DNA from: Pseudomonas brassicacearum
GTDB taxonomy: Bacteria; Pseudomonadota; Gammaproteobacteria; Pseudomonadales; Pseudomonadaceae
Direction: 5' to 3'
Assembly: GCF_003732225.1 (NCBI RefSeq)
Contig: NZ_MOBJ01000014.1
Location: 343,428-407,427 of the forward strand
DNA: 64,000 nucleotides
Shown here piece by piece: positions 9,500 to 19,430 of the stretch. Position numbers and translations under genes: made by a program. Under the pieces are notes generated by a model, which did no database searches, had not been told where the DNA came from, and was given only the letters and a program-made list of their open reading frames with translations. Each line of letters starts with the position of its first letter. Position 1 is the stretch's first letter.

Positions 9500-9710
9500 G
9501 GCGGTCTCCTTGAGTGGATCCTGAAGGTCGAAACAAAATCAGCTTATGTCTGAATCACTTGAGGTGCCTGACCATCCGATCAGTGGCAGACCGTCAATTT
9601 ATCGGTACGACCGATACAGTCTCATTTACGGCTTCTCCCCAACTGTCCCTGTGTGATGCCTCGACGGCAGCCTAGAATGGCTTTTCTCGCTGTCAGCCTT
9701 TGGGGTTCCC

Positions 9711-10673
9711 ATGCATATTTCGTCCGGTCGCTGGGTATATGGTCTGTTCCTCGCCTTGCTGACTGCGTTTTTGTGGGGAATCCTGCCGATCAAACTCAAG
9801 CAAGTGCTGCTGGTGATGGACCCGGTCACGGTGACCTGGTTTCGACTGATGGTGTCCGGCGGTTTGCTTTTCCTTTACCTGACGGCGACCAAACGTCTGC
9901 CGAGCCGACGAGCACTCGGCCCTAAAGGTGGCTGGTTGGTGCTGATGGCGGTACTCGGGCTGGTGGGCAATTACGTGTTGTACCTGATGGGCCTGAACCT
10001 GCTTAGCCCGGGGACCGCGCAATTGGTTGTGCAGATGGGCCCGATCCTGTTGCTCATCGCCAGTCTGTTTGTGTTCAAGGAGCGTTTCAGCCTGGGGCAG
10101 GGGATTGGCCTGCTGGTGCTGTTGCTGGGCTTTGGGCTGTTTTTCAATCAGCGGCTGAGCGAGTTGTTGACGTCATTGAGTGATTACACCGCGGGCGTGC
10201 TGCTGGTGCTGGCGGCGTCGACCGTCTGGACCTTTTATGCGCTGGGCCAGAAGCAACTGCTGACGGTCTGGAACTCGTTGCAGGTGATGATGGTGATCTA
10301 CCTGTTTTGCGCCTTGTTGCTGACGCCGTGGGTGCATCCACTGGAAGCTTTGCAATTGAGCCCGCTGCAAGGTTGGTTGCTGCTCGCGTGCTGCCTGAAC
10401 ACACTGATTGCCTACGGCGCTTTTGCCGAGGCGCTGGCCCATTGGGAAGCGTCGCGGGTGAGTGCGACGCTGGCGATCACCCCGTTGGTGACCTTCGCCG
10501 CCGTGGCGCTGGCCGCCTGGTTATGGCCCGATTATGTGCAGGCCGAACAGATCAACCGTTTGGCGTACGGCGGGGCAGTGCTGGTGGTGCTGGGTTCGGC
10601 GCTGGTCGCGTTGGGGCCGTCGCTGATTGCCGGGCTCAGGGCCCGGCGGATGCGGGCTGCGGTCAGCCGATAG
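9711..10673 (+). CDS. EamA/DMT-family transporter
   Basis: A 320-residue integral membrane protein with about ten hydrophobic helices arranged as two EamA repeats (roughly residues 10-140 and 155-290). The drug/metabolite transporter superfamily exports or takes up small metabolites and amino acids; the substrate cannot be deduced. ATG 9711 opens directly before the first helix. It is transcribed alone and followed by a REP-like pair. Confidence 0.87.
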   Translation: MHISSGRWVYGLFLALLTAFLWGILPIKLKQVLLVMDPVTVTWFRLMVSGGLLFLYLTATKRLPSRRALGPKGGWLVLMAVLGLVGNYVLYLMGLNLLSPGTAQLVVQMGPILLLIASLFVFKERFSLGQGIGLLVLLLGFGLFFNQRLSELLTSLSDYTAGVLLVLAASTVWTFYALGQKQLLTVWNSLQVMMVIYLFCALLLTPWVHPLEALQLSPLQGWLLLACCLNTLIAYGAFAEALAHWEASRVSATLAITPLVTFAAVALAAWLWPDYVQAEQINRLAYGGAVLVVLGSALVALGPSLIAGLRARRMRAAVSR

Positions 10674-10688
10674 ACCGCGTCATCGTTC

Positions 10689-10763
10689 ATCGCGAGCAAG
10701 CTCGCTCCCACATTGGAATTGTGGTGTATGCAAAACTACTGTGGGAGCGAGCTTGCTCGCGAT
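10689..10763. repeat. REP-like inverted pair, family 2 (copy 2)
   Basis: Perfect 24-base arms at 10689-10712 and 10740-10763 around a 27-base loop. It lies between the convergent EamA transporter and fumC genes, where it could act as a bidirectional transcript end, although no T run is present. Confidence 0.9.
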
Positions 10764-10796
10764 GACTGACTGCCGGGCGCTAAATAACGTTCAGAT

Positions 10797-12191
10797 TCAC
10801 CCCTGCTTGCCAGCCTCCAGCATGTTCTCCGGCCGTACCCAGGCATCGAACTGCTCATCCGTCAGATAACCCAACTGCAACGCCGCCTCGCGCAGGGTCA
10901 GCCCTTCGCCGTAGGCTTTCTTGGCGATTTCGGCGGATTTGTCGTAACCGATGTGCGGGTTCAGCGCTGTCACCAGCATCAAACCGCGTTCCAGATGCGC
11001 CGCCATCTGCTCGGCGTCCGGCTCCAGGCCTGCGATGCAATGCTGCTGGAAGTTGCTGCAGCCATCGCCCAGCAAGCGGATCGATTGCAGCAGGTTGTGA
11101 ATGATCACCGGTTTGAACACGTTCAGTTGCAGGTGACCCTGGCTGGCCGCGAAACCAATCGCCACGTCGTTGCCCAGCACCTGACAGGCGAGCATCGACA
11201 GCGCTTCGCACTGAGTCGGGTTGACCTTGCCGGGCATGATCGAACTGCCGGGCTCGTTGGCGGGCAGCTTGACCTCGGCAAAACCGGCCCGTGGCCCGGA
11301 GCCCAGCAAGCGCAGGTCGTTGGCGATTTTCATCAGCGTCACGGCGAGGGTTTTCAGTGCGCCGGACAGGGTGGTCAGTGGCTCATGCCCGGCCAGCGCG
11401 GCAAACTTGTTCGGCGCGGTGATAAACGGCAGGCCGGAGAGGGCGGCCAGTTCAGACGCAATCGCCTCGCCAAAACCATGCGGCGAATTGAGGCCGGTGC
11501 CTACTGCGGTTCCGCCCTGAGCCAGCTCGCAGACGGCCGGCAAGGCGCTGCGGATCGCTCGTTCGGCGTAGTCGAGCTGCGCGATGAAGGCTGAAAGCTC
11601 CTGGCCGAAAGTGATCGGCGTGGCATCCATCAAGTGCGTGCGACCGGTCTTCACCAGATTCATGTGTCGGGCGGCCAGCTCTGCCAAACCTCCGGAGAGT
11701 TCAGCGATCGCCGGCAACAGATGCTGTTGCACGGCCTGCACCGTGGCGATGTGCATGGCGGTGGGGAAGCTGTCGTTGGAACTCTGCGAGCGATTGACGT
11801 GATCGTTGGGGTGCACCGGAACCTTGCCGCCACGGGGATTGCCGGCCAGTTCGTTGGCGCGACCGGCGATCACTTCGTTGACGTTCATGTTGCTTTGGGT
11901 GCCGCTGCCGGTCTGCCAGACCACCAGCGGGAACTGGTCATCATGCTGGCCATCGAGCACTTCGTCGGCCGCCTGTTCGATCAGTCGGGCAATGTCGGCC
12001 GGCAGATCACCGTTGCGATCATTGACCCGTGCTGCAGCTTTCTTGATCAGCGCCAGGGCGTGCAATACAGCCAGCGGCATGCGTTCGTTACCGATCGCAA
12101 AGTTGATCAGCGAGCGCTGCGTCTGTGCGCCCCAGTAGGCTTCATCCGGGACTTCCACCTGGCCAAGGCTGTCGGTTTCGATACGGCTCAT
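10797..12191 (-). CDS. fumC: Class II fumarate hydratase FumC
   Basis: A 464-residue class II fumarase that interconverts fumarate and malate in the TCA cycle without an iron-sulfur cluster. The signature GSSIMPGKVNP of the fumarase/aspartase superfamily is intact, as are TGSGTQSNMN and GRTHLMDATP in the other conserved regions. The start ATG ends at 12191 behind a strong AAGGAAGG ribosome binding site. Pseudomonas genomes often carry two fumC genes, one beside sodA; this copy has no sodA neighbour. Confidence 0.95.
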   Translation of the reverse strand: MSRIETDSLGQVEVPDEAYWGAQTQRSLINFAIGNERMPLAVLHALALIKKAAARVNDRNGDLPADIARLIEQAADEVLDGQHDDQFPLVVWQTGSGTQSNMNVNEVIAGRANELAGNPRGGKVPVHPNDHVNRSQSSNDSFPTAMHIATVQAVQQHLLPAIAELSGGLAELAARHMNLVKTGRTHLMDATPITFGQELSAFIAQLDYAERAIRSALPAVCELAQGGTAVGTGLNSPHGFGEAIASELAALSGLPFITAPNKFAALAGHEPLTTLSGALKTLAVTLMKIANDLRLLGSGPRAGFAEVKLPANEPGSSIMPGKVNPTQCEALSMLACQVLGNDVAIGFAASQGHLQLNVFKPVIIHNLLQSIRLLGDGCSNFQQHCIAGLEPDAEQMAAHLERGLMLVTALNPHIGYDKSAEIAKKAYGEGLTLREAALQLGYLTDEQFDAWVRPENMLEAGKQG

Positions 12192-12382
12192 GGATCACCT
12201 TCCTTTAGTCTGATAGCGCAGTTTAGGCCGTGATTGGCGCTTGAGGTTCCATCAGTCGTTTTTTCTACCGTTCGGCCCTGCAAATCAGGCCTGGCAAGGG
12301 GGAGGGGTTGAGCGCATGAGTTTTTTAGGCGCAGAATGGCCACCCTTGGGGTTTTACCTCGCCTGCTAGAATAGGAAACTCG

Positions 12383-12907
12383 ATGACTCGTCTTCGTGCC
12401 ATCTGTACCGCGGTTGCTCTGGTCTGTGCCAGCGGCCAGGTTTTCGCCGATACCGCCAGCCACAACGCCAGTGCCGAAGCGTTCCTGACCCTGGCGCACG
12501 CTGACAAACTGGGCACTCCGGTGTACATGCAAGTGCAGCAAATGTTCGCTCAGCGCTTTGAACAAACCAAAGCGCCGGAATCGAAAAGAGCCCTGCTGGA
12601 AACCTACCAGGCCAAGGCCAACGCAGCTCTGGACGCGGCCATTGGCTGGAACAAGCTGAAGCCGGACATGGTCAAGCTCTACACCACCAACTTCAGCGAA
12701 TCCGAGCTCAAGGACCTGGTCGCGTTCTACCAGTCGCCACTGGGCAAGAAAGTCCTGGAAAAAATGCCTCAGCTGACTCAGCAATCGGCCCAGATGACTC
12801 AAGCCAAACTGGAAAGCGCGGTGCCTGTGGTCAACAAGCTGCTGTCTGACATGACTGCCGAGCTGACGCCGAAAGACGCCGCCGCTCCAGCCAAGAAAAA
12901 GCCTTGA
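12383..12907 (+). CDS. DUF2059 secreted protein
   Basis: A 174-residue protein with a clear Sec signal peptide (hydrophobic segment ending VFA-DT at about residue 22) and the DUF2059 helical domain (residues about 80-150, with LVAFYQSPLGKKVLEKMP). It is probably periplasmic; no function is established. The C-terminal tail is alanine- and lysine-rich. AGGAA lies 8 bases before ATG 12383. The bolA-like gene starts 13 bases after its stop, so the two probably form an operon. Confidence 0.88.
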   Translation: MTRLRAICTAVALVCASGQVFADTASHNASAEAFLTLAHADKLGTPVYMQVQQMFAQRFEQTKAPESKRALLETYQAKANAALDAAIGWNKLKPDMVKLYTTNFSESELKDLVAFYQSPLGKKVLEKMPQLTQQSAQMTQAKLESAVPVVNKLLSDMTAELTPKDAAAPAKKKP

Positions 12908-12920
12908 GCGGAGCCCCGCA

Positions 12921-13220
12921 ATGACCATGCAACAACGTATTGAATCGGCACTGAACGCTTTGCAGCCCGCGCATCTGGATGTGCTGGACGAAAGCCATAT
13001 GCACAGCCGTGGGTTGCAAACCCACTTCAAGGCCGTGGTGGTCAGCGAGCAATTTGCCGGGCTCAACAGCGTCAAGCGCCACCAGAAGGTCTACGCCACG
13101 TTGGGTGACCTGATGGGCGAGTTCCATGCGTTGGCGCTGCATACGTACACGCCTGAAGAATGGGCGAAGACCGGCGCGGCACCTGCCTCGCCGACCTGCG
13201 CTGGCGGCAGCAAGCATTAA
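12921..13220 (+). CDS. BolA family protein
   Basis: A 99-residue BolA/IbaG-type protein with the conserved SRGLQTHFKAVVVS and HALALHTYTPEEW stretches. Family members partner with monothiol glutaredoxins to carry [2Fe-2S] clusters and influence morphology and iron homeostasis. A conserved His (in SHMHSRG) and the C-terminal His region are present. It follows the DUF2059 gene closely and ends in front of a strong terminator. Confidence 0.9.
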   Translation: MTMQQRIESALNALQPAHLDVLDESHMHSRGLQTHFKAVVVSEQFAGLNSVKRHQKVYATLGDLMGEFHALALHTYTPEEWAKTGAAPASPTCAGGSKH

Positions 13221-13245
13221 GCTTCGGTTTTTTGTTAGAATCCGC

Positions 13246-13276
13246 AACGCGCCGCTTAGCCGGCGCGTTTTTTTTT
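13246..13276 (+). terminator. Intrinsic terminator after the bolA-like gene
   Basis: Nine-base stem AACGCGCCG/CGGCGCGTT around loop CTTAGC, followed by a run of T. It ends the DUF2059-bolA transcript before trhO. Confidence 0.9.
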
Positions 13277-13323
13277 CGCATCCGGTTCACCCCTTACGCG
13301 GGTAGCCACCTGGAGAATCACCC

Positions 13324-14265
13324 ATGACACAACAGATTGTCGTGGCGGCACTGTATAAGTTCGTCACCCTTGAAGATTACGTCGCCCTGCGCGAGCCACT
13401 GTTGCAGGCGATGGTCGACAACGGCATCAAAGGCACTTTGCTGATTGCCGAAGAAGGCATCAACGGCACGGTTTCCGGTAGCCGCGAAGGCATCGACGGG
13501 CTGATGGCCTGGCTCAAGAACGACCCGCGCATGGACGACATCGACCACAAAGAGTCGTACTGCGATGAGCAGCCGTTCTACCGCACCAAGGTCAAGCTCA
13601 AGAAAGAAATCGTCACCCTGGGTGTTGAAGGCGTCGATCCGAACAAGAAGGTCGGCACCTACGTTAACCCGCAGAACTGGAATGCCTTGATCAGCGATCC
13701 TGAAGTGCTGCTGATCGATACCCGCAACGACTACGAAGTTTCGATCGGCACGTTCGAGGGTGCGATCGATCCGAAAACCACCAGTTTTCGCGAATTCCCA
13801 GACTACATCAAAGCCAACTTCGACCCGGCCAAACACAAGAAAGTCGCGATGTTCTGCACCGGCGGCATTCGTTGTGAAAAGGCTTCGAGCTACATGCTCA
13901 GCCAGGGCTTCGATGAAGTCTTCCACCTCAAGGGCGGGATCCTGAAGTACCTCGAAGAGGTGCCGAAGGAAGAAACCAAATGGCAGGGCGACTGCTTCGT
14001 GTTCGATAACCGCGTCACCGTTCGCCATGACTTGAGCGAAGGCGACTACGATCAATGTCATGCCTGTCGTACGCCAGTGAGCGTCGAAGACCGTGCATCC
14101 GAGCACTATGTCGCTGGCATCAGTTGCCCGCATTGCTGGGATAAGCTGAGTGAGAAGACCCGCCGCAGTGCGATCGACCGGCAGAAACAGATCGAACTGG
14201 CCAAGGCCCGTAATCAGCCGCACCCAATTGGTTACAACTACAAGCAATCCAACACCGAGGCCTGA
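13324..14265 (+). CDS. trhO: tRNA uridine(34) hydroxylase TrhO
   Basis: A 313-residue rhodanese-domain protein of the YceA/TrhO family, which hydroxylates U34 of certain tRNAs (ho5U, the precursor of cmo5U) in an oxygen-dependent route. The N-terminal acylphosphatase-like region (1-95) precedes the rhodanese domain with catalytic Cys178 in FCTGGIRCEK. A C-terminal region has paired cysteines (CHAC and CPHC), as in longer family members. GGAGAA precedes ATG 13324. The DsbA-like gene starts three bases after its stop, so the two are co-transcribed. Confidence 0.93.
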   Translation: MTQQIVVAALYKFVTLEDYVALREPLLQAMVDNGIKGTLLIAEEGINGTVSGSREGIDGLMAWLKNDPRMDDIDHKESYCDEQPFYRTKVKLKKEIVTLGVEGVDPNKKVGTYVNPQNWNALISDPEVLLIDTRNDYEVSIGTFEGAIDPKTTSFREFPDYIKANFDPAKHKKVAMFCTGGIRCEKASSYMLSQGFDEVFHLKGGILKYLEEVPKEETKWQGDCFVFDNRVTVRHDLSEGDYDQCHACRTPVSVEDRASEHYVAGISCPHCWDKLSEKTRRSAIDRQKQIELAKARNQPHPIGYNYKQSNTEA

Positions 14266-14268
14266 ACC

Positions 14269-14904
14269 ATGTCCGCGCGCCTGCTCTATGTAATGGATCC
14301 GATGTGTTCCTGGTGCTGGGGCTTCGCTCCGGTGGCCGAGGCCCTGGTCGAGCAGGCGCAGGCCGCGGGCGTTGAAGTGCATCTGGTGGTCGGCGGTTTG
14401 CGCACAGGCAGTGGTGCGGCGCTGGAACCCACCACTCGGCGCTACATTCTCGAACACTGGCAGGCGGTCACCGAGGCCACCGGCCAGCCGTTCAAGTTCG
14501 AAGGCGCGCTGCCCGATGGTTTTGTCTACGACACTGAACCTGCCTGCCGCGCACTGGTGACAGCGCGCAGTCTGGCGCCGGATTGCGCGTGGAAACTGCT
14601 TAAACTCATTCAGCACGCCTTTTATGCCGAGGGCCGTGACGTCACCCGCGCCAGCGTGTTGGTGGAGTTGGCCGAGCAAGCCGGTTTGCCACGTATCGAG
14701 TTCGCGGCAGCCTTCGACCGTGCCGATCAGCACGCGGCCACGGCGGCAGACTTCACCTGGGTTCAGGATTTGGGCATCGCCGGGTTCCCGACCTTGCTGG
14801 CCGAGCGCAATGGTCAACTGGCACTGTTGACCAATGGCTATCAACCGCTCAGCGAGCTGTCACCGTTGCTCGGTCGCTGGCTGGAGCGCGCCGCCTGTGT
14901 ATGA
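14269..14904 (+). CDS. DsbA family (FrnE-like) thioredoxin-fold protein
   Basis: A 211-residue cytoplasmic DsbA-like protein with the active site CSWC at residues 13-16 and no signal peptide. The fold consists of a thioredoxin core with a helical insertion; a cis-Pro motif GFPTLL is near residue 175. Relatives include FrnE and HCCA-isomerase-type proteins. A thiol-redox role is likely, but the substrate is unknown. It starts just after trhO and its end overlaps the start of the ABC exporter gene. Confidence 0.85.
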   Translation: MSARLLYVMDPMCSWCWGFAPVAEALVEQAQAAGVEVHLVVGGLRTGSGAALEPTTRRYILEHWQAVTEATGQPFKFEGALPDGFVYDTEPACRALVTARSLAPDCAWKLLKLIQHAFYAEGRDVTRASVLVELAEQAGLPRIEFAAAFDRADQHAATAADFTWVQDLGIAGFPTLLAERNGQLALLTNGYQPLSELSPLLGRWLERAACV

Positions 14905-16714
14905 CCGGCCCGATGATGTGCAGCAACCCAAGCGGGTCGATCGGCTGAGTTGGGCGGAAATCCGTCGTCTGGCGCTTCACCATAAAAAATCCCTGTGGAT
15001 CGCCAACGGCGTCGCTGTACTGGCGACCCTGTGCAGCGTGCCGATTCCCTTGCTGTTGCCGCTACTGGTGGACGAAGTGCTGCTGGGGCATGGCGACGCG
15101 GCACTGAAAGTCATGAATCACGTGCTGCCGGCCGGCTGGCAAAGCGCCGCTGGCTACATCGGTTTGATGTTGCTGGTGACCTTGACCCTGCGTTGCGGTG
15201 CGTTGATGTTCAACGTCTTGCAGGCACGCCTGTTTGCCGGATTGGCCAAGGACATCGTCTACCGCATTCGCGTGCGACTGATCGAGCGACTCAAGCGTAT
15301 TTCCCTCGGTGAATATGAAAGCCTGGGCAGCGGAACGGTGACCACGCACCTGGTCACCGACCTGGACACGCTCGATAAATTCGTCGGTGAAACCCTCAGC
15401 CGTTTTCTGGTAGCGATGCTGACGCTGGTCGGCACGGCGGGCATTCTGGTCTGGATGCACTGGAAACTGGCGCTGCTGATTCTGCTGTTCAATCCACTGG
15501 TGATCTACGCCACGGTGCAATTGGGCAAGCGGGTCAAACACCTGAAAAAGCTCGAGAACGACAGCACCTCCCGGTTCACCCAGGCGCTGACCGAAACCCT
15601 GGATGCGATTCAGGAAATCCGCGCTGGCAACCGTCAGGGTTTTTTCCTTGGACGACTGGGGATGCGGGCGCAAGAAGTGCGCAACTACGCCATCAACTCA
15701 CAGTGGAAAAGCGACGCTTCAAGCCGCGCCAGCGGTTTGTTGTTCCAGTTCGGCATCGATATCTTTCGCGCCGCTGCGATGCTCACCGTGCTGTTCTCCG
15801 ACCTGTCCATCGGCCAGATGCTTGCGGTGTTCAGCTACCTCTGGTTCATGATCGGGCCGGTCGAGCAGCTGCTGAATCTGCAATACGCTTATTACGCGGC
15901 CGGTGGTGCGCTGACGCGAATCAACGAGTTGTTGTCGCGTGACGATGAGCCGCAGTACCCAGGTGGCGTCGACCCGTTCAAGGGGCGCGAGACGGTGGGC
16001 ATCGAGGTGCAAGGCTTGAGTTTCGGCTACGGCGGTGAGCTGGTGCTGGACAAGATGAACCTGTCCATCGCCCCTGGTGAGAAAGTCGCGATCGTCGGCG
16101 CCAGCGGCGGCGGTAAAAGCACGCTGGTGCAATTGCTGTTGGGGCTCTATACGCCGCAGGCGGGCTGCATCCGTTTTGGTGGCGCGACTCAAGAGGAAGT
16201 CGGCCTGGAAACCGTGCGCGAGAATGTCGCGGTGGTTTTGCAGCATCCGGCACTGTTCAACGACACCATCCGGGCCAACCTGAGCATGGGCCGCGAACGC
16301 AGCGACGAAGCTTGCTGGCAGGCGCTGGAAATCGCCCAGCTCGACGCTACGGTCAAGGCGTTGCCGCAAGGGCTGGACAGCATCGTTGGCCGCTCCGGTG
16401 TGCGCTTGTCCGGTGGCCAACGCCAACGCCTGGCCATTGCGCGCATGGTGCTGGCGGAGCCGAAGGTCGTGGTCCTCGATGAAGCGACCTCGGCGCTGGA
16501 TGCCGCCACCGAATACAACCTCCATCAAGCACTGGCGCGGTTTCTCAGCGGTCGAACGACACTGATCATTGCCCACCGGTTATCGGCGGTAAAACAGGCG
16601 GATCGCGTGCTGGTGTTCGATGGTGGCCAGATTGCCGAAGATGGCGACCATCAGCAGTTGATTGCCGATGGTGGTTTATACGCCAAGCTTTATGGGCATT
16701 TGCAGCAGCTTTAG
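14897..16714 (+). CDS. ABC exporter, fused permease and ATPase
   Basis: A 605-residue type IV ABC exporter half-transporter. Six transmembrane helices occupy about residues 30-310. The nucleotide-binding domain has Walker A GASGGGKST, signature LSGGQRQR, Walker B VVVLDEATSALD and the switch His in IAHRLS. It should act as a homodimer; the exported molecule is unknown. The frame is open back to 14834, but GTG 14897, overlapping the preceding stop by eight bases and preceded by TGGAG, best fits an operon junction. The start therefore carries some doubt. Confidence 0.88.
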   Translation: MYDRPDDVQQPKRVDRLSWAEIRRLALHHKKSLWIANGVAVLATLCSVPIPLLLPLLVDEVLLGHGDAALKVMNHVLPAGWQSAAGYIGLMLLVTLTLRCGALMFNVLQARLFAGLAKDIVYRIRVRLIERLKRISLGEYESLGSGTVTTHLVTDLDTLDKFVGETLSRFLVAMLTLVGTAGILVWMHWKLALLILLFNPLVIYATVQLGKRVKHLKKLENDSTSRFTQALTETLDAIQEIRAGNRQGFFLGRLGMRAQEVRNYAINSQWKSDASSRASGLLFQFGIDIFRAAAMLTVLFSDLSIGQMLAVFSYLWFMIGPVEQLLNLQYAYYAAGGALTRINELLSRDDEPQYPGGVDPFKGRETVGIEVQGLSFGYGGELVLDKMNLSIAPGEKVAIVGASGGGKSTLVQLLLGLYTPQAGCIRFGGATQEEVGLETVRENVAVVLQHPALFNDTIRANLSMGRERSDEACWQALEIAQLDATVKALPQGLDSIVGRSGVRLSGGQRQRLAIARMVLAEPKVVVLDEATSALDAATEYNLHQALARFLSGRTTLIIAHRLSAVKQADRVLVFDGGQIAEDGDHQQLIADGGLYAKLYGHLQQL

Positions 16715-16925
16715 CAACCTTGAGTTTTGCCCGGATTTCTGTGCTTATTGATCAGATGCCCTTTTGGGGAATCAGGCTTGTGCACCCTCTGATTGTTACG
16801 TAGTCCCTAAAACGATCTTGATCGAAGCCTAATGTCTTCGAAAAATTGAAAATTAGCCTAGTCTGTGCTGTTAGGAGTGGAATTCTCTCGGGTGTTCATC
16901 AGGCAGTGCTAGTGCAAGGGACCTC

Positions 16926-19385
16926 ATGAAGCAAAAGCGGACTCTCGGAACGCCACGGTTGTTGGGCATCGTCTGGCCATTTATCGCCGTTGTGTTATTT
17001 CAGGCCCTGTTGGGCGGCGTGAGCCTGTACGTTCTGTCGGCGGTTCGCGGCTACGTTGCCGGCGAAAGCCTGTGGTCCAAGGGCCAGAAAGACGCCATCT
17101 ATTACCTCAATCTCTACGCCGACAGTCGCGACGAGTCGATTTTCCTCAAGTACCAGAATACTATTGCAGTCCCTCAGGGCGGGCATGAACTGCGTGTTGC
17201 ACTGGATAGTCAGCCGCCCGATCTGGCGGCCGCCCGACATGGAATCCTCAAGGGTGGTAACCATCCCGATGACGTCTCCAGTCTGATTTGGCTGTATTTG
17301 AACTTCCGGCATTTCAGCTACCTGGAAACTGCAATCGATCGCTGGACCGTAGGTGATGCCTATCTGGTGCAGCTCGATAGCGTCGCCCGTGAAATGCATC
17401 AGCGCATTGCCGGCAACCAGGCGACCGACGCTGACATCCAGCGCTGGAAAGCCCGGATATTTGCCATCAACGAAGGGGTGACGCCCGCCGCCAAAGCCTT
17501 CAGTGACGCGTTGGGCGAGGGGTCGCGGCTGATTCTACGGTTGTTGCTGTTCACCAACCTGGCCACGGCGTTGGGGTTGATTGTCCTGGCGTTGCTACGA
17601 ACCCATAAGCTTCTGGCCCAGCGCCATGCGTTTGCCAATGCCTTGCAGCTGGAAAAGGAACGCGCGCAAATCACCCTGCAATCGATTGGCGATGGCGTGA
17701 TCACCACCGACGTTGAAGGCGCCATCGCTTACATGAACCCGGCGGCCGAAGAGTTGACTCACTGGAAAGCTGAACAGGCGGTCGGGTTACCGCTGGCGGC
17801 CTTGTTCAATCTGCTGGACGAAAATGCCCAGGCTGACGGCTTTACCCTGATCGAGCACATTCTCAGCGGTCAACTCAGTGGTGGCAGTGAGCACTCCAAA
17901 CTGATTCAGCGGCTGGACGGCAGCACGGTTTCCGTGACGCTGGTGGGCTCGCCGATTCGCAATGCAGGCAAGGTCAGCGGCACAGTGCTGGTGCTGCATG
18001 ACATGACCCAGGAGCGGCAGTACATCGCCAATCTTTCCTGGCAGGCCACCCACGACGCCCTGACCGGGCTGGCCAACCGTCGCGAATTCGAATATCGCCT
18101 GGAGCAGGCGCTGCACAACCTGACGCGCCAACCTGCCCGGCATGCCTTGATGTTCCTCGACCTGGATCAATTCAAACTGGTCAACGACACCTGCGGACAC
18201 GCCGCAGGTGATGAGTTGCTGCGGCATATCTGTGCGTTGTTGCAGTCGGGATTGCGCGAAGGTGACACCCTGGCCCGGCTGGGCGGTGACGAGTTCGGCA
18301 TCCTGTTGGAAAACTGTTCGCCGGAAGCTTCGGAGAAAATCGCCGAGGGCCTGCGTCAGACAGTGCAAAACCTGCATTTTGTCTGGAAAGGCCGGCCGTT
18401 CGTGACCACCGTCAGCATCGGCCTGGTGCACATCATTCAAGCTCCGGCCACCCTTGAGGCTTCATTGCGTGCTGCCGATATGGCCTGCTACATGGCCAAG
18501 GAAAAGGGCCGCAATCGGGTGCAGGTCTATCATGCCGACGATTCCGAGCTGTCCTTGCGTTTCGGCGAGATGGCTTGGGTGCAGCGCTTGCACATGGCGC
18601 TCGAAGAGAATCGCTTCTGCTTGTACTCACAGGAAATCGCTGCGCTGGGGCATGTCGAGCGGGGTGGTGGGCATATCGAAATCCTGCTGCGTCTGCATGA
18701 CGAAGCCGGGCGGATGATCCTGCCGGACAGTTTCATTCCTGCCGCCGAGCGCTATGGGTTGATGACGTCGCTGGATCGTTGGGTGGTCGAGAACGTTTTC
18801 AAAATCATTGCTCAGGGCATCGCGCAAGAGCGCGAAGGGCCGTTGGCCATGTGTGCGATAAATCTGTCAGGTATTACGATCGGTGATGAGGCTTTCCTAC
18901 ACTTCCTGCGTGAGAAGTTCATTGCCTATGCCATCCCGCCTGAAATGATTTGTTTTGAAATCACTGAAACCAGTGCAATTTCGAATTTAGGCAGCGCAAT
19001 CAGATTTATTAATGAACTCAAAGGGTTAGGCTGCCACTTTTCATTGGATGACTTTTGTGCCGGTATGTCCTCATTCGCTTATCTGAAACATTTGCCTGTA
19101 GACTTCTTGAAGATCGACGGGAGTTTCGTAAAGGATATGCTGGACGACCCGATTAACCGTGCAATGGTCGAAGTGATCAATCACATCGGTCATGTCATGG
19201 GTAAGCGCACCATTGCCGAGTTTGTTGAAACACCCCAGATCGAGCAGGCATTGCTGGAAATCGGGGTGGATTATGCTCAAGGGTATGTCATCGAACGCCC
19301 GCAATTGTTTACCTGTGACAGCTTGCAATGTCGGCCCACCAGACCGCGGCCTCTGTTATTCAAGGCGCCTGGCACATTCCGTTGA
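16926..19385 (+). CDS. Membrane PAS-GGDEF-EAL cyclic-di-GMP enzyme
   Basis: An 819-residue inner membrane protein with two transmembrane segments (about 14-37 and 205-226) bounding a periplasmic sensor region, then a PAS domain (about 245-360), GGDEF (about 375-525) and EAL (about 545-795). The GGDEF site reads RLGGDEF, with an RxxD inhibitory site (REGD) five residues before it, so cyclase activity and product inhibition are plausible. In the EAL domain the signature is EIL rather than EAL, but the catalytic Glu, the Asn of INLSG, the Glu of FEITE, the DD of LDDFCAG, the Lys of LKIDGSF and the Glu of EFVE are all present. It may therefore hydrolyse c-di-GMP. AAGGGA precedes the ATG. Confidence 0.92.
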   Translation: MKQKRTLGTPRLLGIVWPFIAVVLFQALLGGVSLYVLSAVRGYVAGESLWSKGQKDAIYYLNLYADSRDESIFLKYQNTIAVPQGGHELRVALDSQPPDLAAARHGILKGGNHPDDVSSLIWLYLNFRHFSYLETAIDRWTVGDAYLVQLDSVAREMHQRIAGNQATDADIQRWKARIFAINEGVTPAAKAFSDALGEGSRLILRLLLFTNLATALGLIVLALLRTHKLLAQRHAFANALQLEKERAQITLQSIGDGVITTDVEGAIAYMNPAAEELTHWKAEQAVGLPLAALFNLLDENAQADGFTLIEHILSGQLSGGSEHSKLIQRLDGSTVSVTLVGSPIRNAGKVSGTVLVLHDMTQERQYIANLSWQATHDALTGLANRREFEYRLEQALHNLTRQPARHALMFLDLDQFKLVNDTCGHAAGDELLRHICALLQSGLREGDTLARLGGDEFGILLENCSPEASEKIAEGLRQTVQNLHFVWKGRPFVTTVSIGLVHIIQAPATLEASLRAADMACYMAKEKGRNRVQVYHADDSELSLRFGEMAWVQRLHMALEENRFCLYSQEIAALGHVERGGGHIEILLRLHDEAGRMILPDSFIPAAERYGLMTSLDRWVVENVFKIIAQGIAQEREGPLAMCAINLSGITIGDEAFLHFLREKFIAYAIPPEMICFEITETSAISNLGSAIRFINELKGLGCHFSLDDFCAGMSSFAYLKHLPVDFLKIDGSFVKDMLDDPINRAMVEVINHIGHVMGKRTIAEFVETPQIEQALLEIGVDYAQGYVIERPQLFTCDSLQCRPTRPRPLLFKAPGTFR

Positions 19386-19430
19386 AGTCTCTTGCTGATC
19401 CGTACAATCACAATCAAAAGGAGTGCGACA

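Noticed and set aside
13318..14844. A 508-codon antisense frame across trhO and the DsbA-like gene
   Set aside because: Both sense genes have clear families, motifs and ribosome sites, so the opposite frame is a shadow.
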